This document shows positions 36,146-41,624 of a stretch of 41,624 nucleotides of DNA, piece by piece. Numbering within the stretch: position 1 is the stretch's first letter; each line of letters opens with the position of its first letter. The notes under the pieces were generated by a model. The model saw nothing but the letters and a program-made list of their open reading frames with translations, ran no database searches and was not told the DNA's origin. Source of the DNA: a virus; the IMG/VR virus record IMGVR_UViG_3300044546_001398, positions 1-41,624 of that record; one strand, written 5' to 3'. The position numbers were made by a program, and so were the translations under genes.

Positions 36146-36513
36146 GTACATGGACAGCAACCGACGTAACCAACATCAAAACAATATTCAACCTTGAATA
36201 TAAATATGTGCGGAGAATTGAAGAAGCTCTTACAGATTTTGAAAATCAATATGGTGCAACTGCGATTGATGACATTCAAGCCAAAATCAATGAGGCGATC
36301 GCCCTGAAAGCAGCCATCGCAGGAATAGAGCAAAGTGCAGACTTTGGAGTTACGAGTCAATCAGTCCCATCCTTTTACTCAATCACTCGCAAGGATGGCA
36401 CTGAGGTAAGCGGCTATCGTAATGCTTATGACAGCCTCAAGCAAACGATAAGCAACGAGCTTAGATTGCAAGACGTTGCCAGAATTAACACAACTAGAAT
36501 TATTAGAGCTTAG
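36142..36513 (+). CDS. Head gene of unknown role between portal and scaffold
   Basis: 123 residues starting MSTWTATDVTNIKTIFNLEY, coupled to the portal gene (ATGA). Helical, with RRIEEALTDFENQYGATAID and INEAIALKAAIAGIEQSADF, then a YR-rich end. Could be a small head protein or portal partner. No family recognised. Confidence 0.55.
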   Translation: MSTWTATDVTNIKTIFNLEYKYVRRIEEALTDFENQYGATAIDDIQAKINEAIALKAAIAGIEQSADFGVTSQSVPSFYSITRKDGTEVSGYRNAYDSLKQTISNELRLQDVARINTTRIIRA

Positions 36514-36518
36514 AATTT

Positions 36519-37283
36519 ATGCGTTTCAATTTTTACTCATACCAGAATGATGAACCCGAAAACACAGGCGGGGGTGCTGATAATCCATTGGGCCCAAAGG
36601 GAGAAAAAGCTTTAGAAGCAACCAAACAGAAAGCGCGTGAACTCGAAAAACAACTTGCGGAAGAGCGTGAGAAAAATAAAAGATTTGAGGGTATCGACCT
36701 AGCCAAAGTTGAGGAGGCTCTCAAATTCCAGCAAGAGGCGGCGATTCGTGAAGCTGAAGCTAAAGCCAATACAGAAGAAGCCCGCAAACTTGAAAGAGAA
36801 CAAGCGGCTGCTGAGAAGAAACGTTTGCAAGCCGAAAAAGAGCAAGCTGAAAAGGAGAAACTAGCAGCAAGGCAAGAATTAACTGAAACACGTATCGATG
36901 CAGCGATCGCTCTTAACTTGGCTAACACTGGTATCAAACCTCAGTACACTGGCTTACTATCCAAGGATCAGGAGTTTCGTGGTCAGCTAGCCTATATGAC
37001 CAAAGCCGCCGATGGTGTAGATAACGACGGGATCTATGTTGTCGATAAGTCTGGCGATCCTCGCTATCATCCAGATGATCGCAATAAGTATCTACCCATT
37101 GACCTTTGGATTGAAACTGAGATTGCCAAGAAATATCCTGACATGTTTGTTGCGCGTGTCGGGACTGGTGATGGCTTAAGCGGTAGACGTGGCAAGCGTG
37201 GCGGCGGTCTAGATATTGAAGCACTTGGCAAAATGAGTCCAACACAACGAGCCGAAGAGGCAAGACGAATGAATTTAAGATAA
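36519..37283 (+). CDS. Scaffold-like protein
   Basis: 254 residues. A Gly/Pro-rich start, then a very long charged coiled coil (about 30-130, KQLAEEREKNKRFEGIDLAK and AEAKANTEEARKLEREQAAA), a globular middle (TRIDAAIALNLANTGIKPQY) and an Arg/Gly-rich tail (RRGKRGGGLDIEALGKMSP). Charge, coiled coil and place before the capsid gene match assembly scaffolds, which shape the prohead and are then removed. Confidence 0.75.
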   Translation: MRFNFYSYQNDEPENTGGGADNPLGPKGEKALEATKQKARELEKQLAEEREKNKRFEGIDLAKVEEALKFQQEAAIREAEAKANTEEARKLEREQAAAEKKRLQAEKEQAEKEKLAARQELTETRIDAAIALNLANTGIKPQYTGLLSKDQEFRGQLAYMTKAADGVDNDGIYVVDKSGDPRYHPDDRNKYLPIDLWIETEIAKKYPDMFVARVGTGDGLSGRRGKRGGGLDIEALGKMSPTQRAEEARRMNLR

Positions 37284-37286
37284 TCA

Positions 37287-37318
37287 ACAAAAAAGGAGCT
37301 GTTACGCTCCTTTTTTGT
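37287..37318. terminator. Intrinsic terminator
   Basis: ACAAAAAAGGAGC pairs with GCTCCTTTTTTGT (13 bp, six-base loop), with T runs. Between the scaffold gene and the convergent methyltransferase. Confidence 0.88.
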
Positions 37319-37323
37319 TTGGC

Positions 37324-38166
37324 TCAAAATAATGTTAGCTGCCCTTTTGGCGCGGGTTTTGGCTTTTTGGTTTTTACAGGTGCGTTGGGGTCGTGATTCT
37401 CAATCCTATTACGCATTACCTCGAAATAATGTTCATCCTTTTCAATGCAAATGTAATTTCTGTTTGTGTTGATGGCGGCGATCGCTAATGTGCCACTGCC
37501 TGCGGTGTTGTCTAAGATTAGTTCGCCTTCTTGGGTGTAGGTTTTGATTAGGTATTCGATAAGTTGGGTAGGTTTCTGTGTGGGATGGGTTAATCCGCTA
37601 TTATGTTTTGGCTTATTGAACTTAACAATCGTTTTGGGATACCTGAATGTTGTTAGGTTTTGACTTGAGCTTTTTACGAATCTACTGCCAGATGTCCCTA
37701 AAACAGAATTTTTCCCTTGTGTATTGGAAACAAAACCAGCGTCCCACATTTCAGGGTTATACGTTGTCCTTCCTTCGCAAAATACCGAAATATTCTCATG
37801 GTATTTTAACGGCTGGACTTTAGCTAATGCAGGATTACTCATGGCATCCTTCTCCCAAATCCACTCATACTTAAACCACTTAGGATTACTCATCACAAGC
37901 GCACTGGTAAAGGGTTGCGAACCAAACAAGGCAATAGCGCCATTAGGTTTAATGATTCGCTTGTATTGTTCCCACAACAGATCAAAGGGAATAACAGAAT
38001 CCCAATGACAAGCAGTGATGCTCAACCGTAGGGGAGATCACAAATAATACAGTCGATACTTTTATCTGGAATAAGCTGCATAGCCTCCAGACAGTCGGCA
38101 TTGACGATACTATTAGGCGCGATCGCCCCTACTTCAAGACCCTCTATATTTGCGATTACATTCAAA
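37324..38166 (-). pseudogene. DNA methyltransferase broken by a one-base frameshift
   Basis: The upstream frame from TTG 38166 reads NVIANIEGLEVGAIAPNSIV, then DCLEAMQLIPDKSIDCIICD and the catalytic LPYG, then meets TGA (38024-38022). The body of the enzyme is in the next frame from 38025 (LSITACHWDSVIPFDLLWEQ, HPTQKPTQLIEYL, AGSGTLAIAA near the end). One missing base in GGTTGAGC (38027-38020) would join them into a ~280-residue beta-class enzyme (motif IV before the SAM motif). The target site is unknown. The split could be decay or a sequencing error. Confidence 0.75.
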
Positions 38167-38275
38167 GTAGAAACTCACTCAATCCCTTTATTGTAAAGCG
38201 TTTTGCGATATAATATAGAAATACCCCGCGATGCTGAAACATCCGAGGCGTGATCAACCTGATATATAGGCTAAT

Positions 38276-38992
38276 ATGACTAATCTTATCAAACATTCGT
38301 ACAACGGCGCGATTATCTCCCAAGAATCCGATGGCTATGTTTCGCTTACTGATATGGCGAAAACTCACAATAGATTGGTTGCTGATTATCTGAGAACTGA
38401 TACCACTAAAGCTTATTTACAAGCGCTTTCTTTGGATATGGGAATTCCCATATCGGCTCTAGTCAACACTTTCAAGGGCGGTAAAGGGAAACAAGGGACA
38501 TGGGCACATCCTGACATTGCGATCGATTTCGCTCAATGGTGCAGCCCCACTTTCAAGGTTTGGGCTAATCGTGTTTTGCGTGGAGTGATTACTCAAGAAA
38601 AACCAGAACCCAAAAAAGCGATCGCCTATTACTCTGATCGCTGTGCAGACATCCGAAAGAATTTGGTAAAGACAAAAGGTCATTGGTGTGTCATTGAGAA
38701 ATGCAATCACCTTTTGCTGGAAGTTGAAAAAGCTGGTTATCCCATTGATAGGTACGATTTGTTGGATAGCAGCATTGGCAAGAGGTATGCACAATACCGC
38801 CGTGAGATTGGCTACTCAGAGCCTACGCAGTCAGCGCACTATCAGCTACCACATTGCCCTCATCCTGTAACGATCGCTTGCTATCCAAGCAGTGAGCTTG
38901 GTATTTTCTCTGATTGGCTTGAAGGTATTTATGAAGAGCGATATCTCAATAAATATCTGCAAGATAAGTACGGGAAACTGGCAAAAGTTTAA
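38276..38992 (+). CDS. KilA-N domain protein, second C-terminal type
   Basis: 238 residues. Residues about 1-110 are KilA-N: GYVSLTDMAKTHNRLVADYL and KGKQGTWAHPDIAIDFAQWC are very close to the protein at 2576. The C-terminal half (about 120-238) is different: RCADIRKNLVKTKGHWCVIE, a helical section and a Cys/His-rich YQLPHCPHPVTIACYP before the closing helices. It matches no other protein here. DNA-binding regulator, perhaps an antirepressor. Located between head genes, so it may be a recent insertion. Confidence 0.8.
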   Translation: MTNLIKHSYNGAIISQESDGYVSLTDMAKTHNRLVADYLRTDTTKAYLQALSLDMGIPISALVNTFKGGKGKQGTWAHPDIAIDFAQWCSPTFKVWANRVLRGVITQEKPEPKKAIAYYSDRCADIRKNLVKTKGHWCVIEKCNHLLLEVEKAGYPIDRYDLLDSSIGKRYAQYRREIGYSEPTQSAHYQLPHCPHPVTIACYPSSELGIFSDWLEGIYEERYLNKYLQDKYGKLAKV

Positions 38993-39022
38993 ATCTGTGC
39001 TATTTTAGTAATCAACTGACTC

Positions 39023-39060
39023 AATAACTTTTGCTTATCGCAATGTTCGCAAAAGTTATT
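39023..39060 (+). promoter_or_regulatory. Hairpin upstream of the capsid gene
   Basis: Perfect 12-bp stem AATAACTTTTGC / GCAAAAGTTATT with a 14-base loop (39023-39034, 39049-39060), followed by TTTAGTACTA rather than a T run. Could end the KilA-N transcript weakly or stabilise or regulate the capsid mRNA. Confidence 0.5.
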
Positions 39061-39159
39061 TAGTACTAATAGAAGATTTTCGCAATGAATCTCTTTGATT
39101 TAGTGAGGCGCAATGCCAGCAGAAGGTATTGCAAATCATTAGATATAAAGAGAAAAAAG

Positions 39160-40092
39160 ATGGCATTAACCCTTACAGAAGCCGCAAAGATTGCGCTTAA
39201 TGAAGGCAAAGTATTTGAATCGGCAATTATTGAGCAGTTCGCTAGCTCTAGCGGAATCCTCGAAAATATTCCCTTTGTGGATATCGCAGGTAATGCATAT
39301 AGCTACAACAGAGAAGAAGCGCTTCCTGGTATCGGTTTTCGCGGTGTAAACGAAGGGTATGACGAGTCCGTTGGTGTTGTTAACCCTGTAACTGAGACTT
39401 TAAGCATCCTTGGCGGTGACTTAGATGTCGATAAATTTGTAATCGACACAATGGGCGTAGGTGTTCGCTCTCAGCACGAAATGATGAAGGTAAGGGCATT
39501 GGCTTTGGCGTGGACAAAAGAATTTATCCAAGGCGATACAGCTACCAATATTAAAGCCTATGACGGATTGCGTAAGCGCTTGACTGGTACTCAGTTAATC
39601 GACAATGGCGCTACTTCTGGTGGTGATGTACTTAGCCTTGAACGCTTGGATGCAACCATTGATGAGGTTACGAATCCTACTCACATCATCATGAATAAGA
39701 CCATGCGACGGGTGCTGACTAGCGCTGCTCGTAATACGTCTGTGGGTGGTTACATCACTTATGAACTCGATAGTTTTGGTCGTAAAATTGCGTTTTATAA
39801 CGATCTTCCTATCATCGTCTTGGATCAAGATGGCTCTAAATCTCAGATCTTGCCCTTCACTGAGGCGGCGGCTTCTGGTACAGCTCAAACCACTTCTATC
39901 TACGTTGTTTCGTTTGACACTATGGGAGTACATGGTTTACAAAATGGCGGTATGCAAATTCGCGATTTAGGTGAGCTAGATACTAAACCCGTATTTCGTA
40001 CCCGTGTTGAGCATTACCAATCGATCGCCATTAAGGACGGTCAGGCTGCTGCTCGTTTGCGTTACATCAAGTCTGGCGCTGCTGTCGCTTAA
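39160..40092 (+). CDS. Major capsid protein
   Basis: 310 residues from ATG 39160 (MALTLTEAAKIALNEGKVFE); an in-frame ATG 75 bases earlier would add a basic leader and is less likely, as the region next to 39160 has a purine-rich ribosome site. AIIEQFASSSGILENIPFVD, the NREEALPGIGFRGVNEGYDE arm, TLSILGGDLDVDKFVI and the C-terminal TRVEHYQSIAIKDGQAAARL are the pattern of HK97-fold capsid proteins of this kind. It builds the icosahedral shell, with the scaffold gene two places upstream. Confidence 0.85.
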   Translation: MALTLTEAAKIALNEGKVFESAIIEQFASSSGILENIPFVDIAGNAYSYNREEALPGIGFRGVNEGYDESVGVVNPVTETLSILGGDLDVDKFVIDTMGVGVRSQHEMMKVRALALAWTKEFIQGDTATNIKAYDGLRKRLTGTQLIDNGATSGGDVLSLERLDATIDEVTNPTHIIMNKTMRRVLTSAARNTSVGGYITYELDSFGRKIAFYNDLPIIVLDQDGSKSQILPFTEAAASGTAQTTSIYVVSFDTMGVHGLQNGGMQIRDLGELDTKPVFRTRVEHYQSIAIKDGQAAARLRYIKSGAAVA

Positions 40093-40093
40093 T

Positions 40094-40119
40094 TTAATCA
40101 GGGGATATCCCCTGATTAA
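40094..40119. terminator. Hairpin after the capsid gene
   Basis: TTAATCAGGGG pairs with CCCCTGATTAA (11 bp, four-base loop) right after the stop. No T run, so more likely a partial terminator or mRNA-stabilising hairpin that sets the capsid to decoration protein ratio. Confidence 0.55.
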
Positions 40120-40163
40120 TAATTCACAATGCTTTCAAGTATTTTTAAACAGGTAAAAACCTA

Positions 40164-40595
40164 ATGGCTACAACTTTTTCAACTATTGCAGATCGGCGCG
40201 TTCGTGGTACTTACGACGCAGCGCTAGCCCTTCGCACCCCTGAAGCAGCGGCGCTATCTGCTACTACTTCCACAACTCGACTAGCCTTTGCTGTCCGCAA
40301 AATTGAAGCTTTTAAGGTGTGCTTTGATATTGAGGCATACACCAGCTACAGCGCTGGTACTGCTGAATGGACGATCGCTGTTGACGTATCTGCTACCGTA
40401 GGCGGCTCTAGTACCGTAATCGGTACTATTCTCCCTGCTCAATTAGCTGGTGCTGCTGGCGAACTAGAGATCGTATTTGGCGGCGCTGAAATTGCTGCTA
40501 AATTGGCGACTGCTGAAGCGATCGGCTTGGTTTGCACCAAGACTGGCTCCCCAGGAAACTTGACCCTATCCGCTTGGATTGTACCTGTTCAGTAA
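40164..40595 (+). CDS. Capsid-associated or decoration protein candidate
   Basis: 143 residues starting MATTFSTIADRRVRGTYDAA. Ala/Thr/Ser-rich, beta-prone (AEWTIAVDVSATVGGSSTVI, then LTLSAWIVPVQ), no coiled coil. A small beta protein right after the capsid gene is typical of decoration or auxiliary head proteins. Family not recognised. Confidence 0.55.
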   Translation: MATTFSTIADRRVRGTYDAALALRTPEAAALSATTSTTRLAFAVRKIEAFKVCFDIEAYTSYSAGTAEWTIAVDVSATVGGSSTVIGTILPAQLAGAAGELEIVFGGAEIAAKLATAEAIGLVCTKTGSPGNLTLSAWIVPVQ

Positions 40596-40597
40596 TC

Positions 40598-40792
40598 ATG
40601 AATTACCCACAAAACCCCGTCACCGTCGCTAAAGGTAGCCACATCGTAAAAGATGTGTACCTCTCTGATTTGGAATCATGGCAATCTGAAGGATACGAAA
40701 TTTACGATCTTACAGCACCTGTCGCCACTGAAGAACCAGCAGTGATCGCACCAAAGAAAAAAGCAAAATCTACACCTGTAGAACCTGAATAA
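40598..40792 (+). CDS. Small hypothetical head-region protein
   Basis: 64 residues from ATG 40598 (MNYPQNPVTVAKGSHIVKDV), two bases after the previous stop. Folded N-terminal half, Pro/Glu/Lys-rich tail (PVATEEPAVIAPKKKAK). Similar short acidic-basic proteins sit after capsid genes in other phages. Family not recognised. Confidence 0.55.
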   Translation: MNYPQNPVTVAKGSHIVKDVYLSDLESWQSEGYEIYDLTAPVATEEPAVIAPKKKAKSTPVEPE

Positions 40793-40800
40793 CTAAACGG

Positions 40801-40829
40801 AATAGGCGATCGCAAGGTCGCCTATTTTA
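40801..40829 (+). terminator. Terminator containing HIP1
   Basis: AATAGGCGA pairs with TCGCCTATT around an eight-base loop with part of GCGATCGC, followed by TTTTAATAAAA. Similar to that at 1149. Confidence 0.75.
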
Positions 40830-40835
40830 ATAAAA

Positions 40836-41624
40836 ATGACAGTACAAACTGATTTACAAACAAATTTAGACGCTTACATACAAGCTAATTTCTCTGGTAG
40901 TTTAGCTGAAGTTTCGGCTAGCAAAAAACCGTTAGAGGATTTGCTAGACATACAGCAATCACTAAGCAGTGGCGGCGGTTCTGGTGGCGTTGCTGACACG
41001 ACTGCAACAGGTACAATTACCACTGAAAATCTAGTTCCCGCTGGCGTTGCAACGGCTGGCTCCGCTGTATCTATAGACCTTGATAGCAAAGGTACAGTTA
41101 CGATTCAAGTAACTGGAACTTATACAGGCGCTCTATCAGCGCAAATCACGACCGATGGGACTAATTGGATTACTCCAGCAAATGCCGTATTTAAAAACAT
41201 GGTCACAGGTGCGAATAGTGTTACTATTCCAAGCGCATCTGTGGGGATTTGGCAGATTGAAGTTATCGGTCATGCAAAGTTCAGATTGAGCGCTCTTGCA
41301 GCCGTCACGGGTACAGCTACTATTGCTCTAAGAGCAGCGGCAAATACTTCACAGGTAAGCGTTGCGGGTGTATCTACAGCAGCGAATCAAACAACTGGAA
41401 ATGCTTCTCTAACGAGTTTGGTCGCAGCGGCGATCCCTGCGTTTACCAATAGCCCAACAAACCTAGGAGCTGAAAACCAAGCCGTGCTCAAGGCTAGTGC
41501 TGGGGCGGTTTATAAAATATACTGTTACAACAAAAATGCAGCAACGAGATTTTTCCAAATCCACAATAAAGCAACTGCTCCAGTAAACACCGATGTCCCC
41601 CTTGAAGTTATTCCAGAAGCAGCT
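40836..41624 (+). CDS. Structural/fibre-like protein (runs off the window)
   Basis: 263 residues so far from ATG 40836 (MTVQTDLQTNLDAYIQANFS). After a Gly-rich linker (SSGGGSGGVAD) the protein is beta-rich with Thr/Val alternation (VSIDLDSKGTVTIQVTGTYT, then a WQIEVIGHAKFRLSALAAVT strand set), as in carbohydrate-binding or fibre domains. No stop before the window edge. Probably a virion surface protein. Terminator and AT-rich leader just upstream suggest it starts a new unit. Confidence 0.6.
   Translation, partial: MTVQTDLQTNLDAYIQANFSGSLAEVSASKKPLEDLLDIQQSLSSGGGSGGVADTTATGTITTENLVPAGVATAGSAVSIDLDSKGTVTIQVTGTYTGALSAQITTDGTNWITPANAVFKNMVTGANSVTIPSASVGIWQIEVIGHAKFRLSALAAVTGTATIALRAAANTSQVSVAGVSTAANQTTGNASLTSLVAAAIPAFTNSPTNLGAENQAVLKASAGAVYKIYCYNKNAATRFFQIHNKATAPVNTDVPLEVIPEAA

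Overview
The window looks like most of the genome of a siphovirus-type cyanophage, or a prophage, of a filamentous or unicellular cyanobacterium. The host call rests on the very frequent HIP1 octamer GCGATCGC (inside genes, terminators and even the CRISPR repeat). The phage call rests on a terminase pair, portal, scaffold-like protein, major capsid protein, tail tube, a lambda-like G/T tail chaperone frameshift, a ~1640-residue tape measure, KilA-N/BRO antirepressors, XRE repressors, dCTP deaminase, RusA-like resolvase and many tiny genes behind phage-type promoters. No integrase, lysis gene, DNA polymerase or ribosomal operon is visible. Both ends of the window cut structural genes.

Layout. 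1-1001 (minus): two structural or fibre genes, the first partial. 1.2-4.7 kb (mostly plus): small genes, a KilA-N antirepressor and a J-domain protein, closed by a perfect 21-bp terminator. 4.7-7.2 kb: a compact cassette made of a 7-repeat CRISPR array, a 558-residue TnpB/Cas12-like RuvC nuclease whose last codons lie inside the first repeat, and a divergent XRE-type regulator. 7.2-13.9 kb (minus): tail genes. 14-14.8 kb (plus): two small genes behind a triple-repeat control region. 14.85-19.04 kb (minus): an operon with dCTP deaminase, a DUF1599-like protein, a T5orf172 protein and two proteins that resemble type IV CRISPR Csf2/Csf3 (Cas7/Cas5-like), both short. 19-31.5 kb (plus): an accessory region of small genes (zinc ribbons, PD-(D/E)XK nuclease, RusA-like, NUMOD1-like), tRNA genes and remnants, three head-tail connector candidates and several near-identical promoters. 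31.5-41.6 kb: a BRO antirepressor (minus), then terminase, portal, scaffold, a frameshifted methyltransferase (minus), KilA-N protein, capsid and decoration or fibre genes.

How it works together. The plus-strand right end packages DNA and builds the head, and the minus-strand left arm builds the tail. Two repressor-like switches (around 6.95 and 19.1 kb) and three antirepressor-type proteins with shuffled domains suggest temperate or superinfection control. The most unusual element is the nuclease-array cassette. The array reads in the same direction as the nuclease gene, begins within its 3' end and follows a hairpin-rich coding tail, so it looks like a TnpB/omegaRNA locus that has become a CRISPR locus. 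There are no adaptation genes. A short coding remnant beyond the last repeat suggests the cassette was inserted into the tail-gene operon.

Three apparent single-base frameshifts (29.88, 30.39 and 38.03 kb) could be real decay, phase variation or assembly error.
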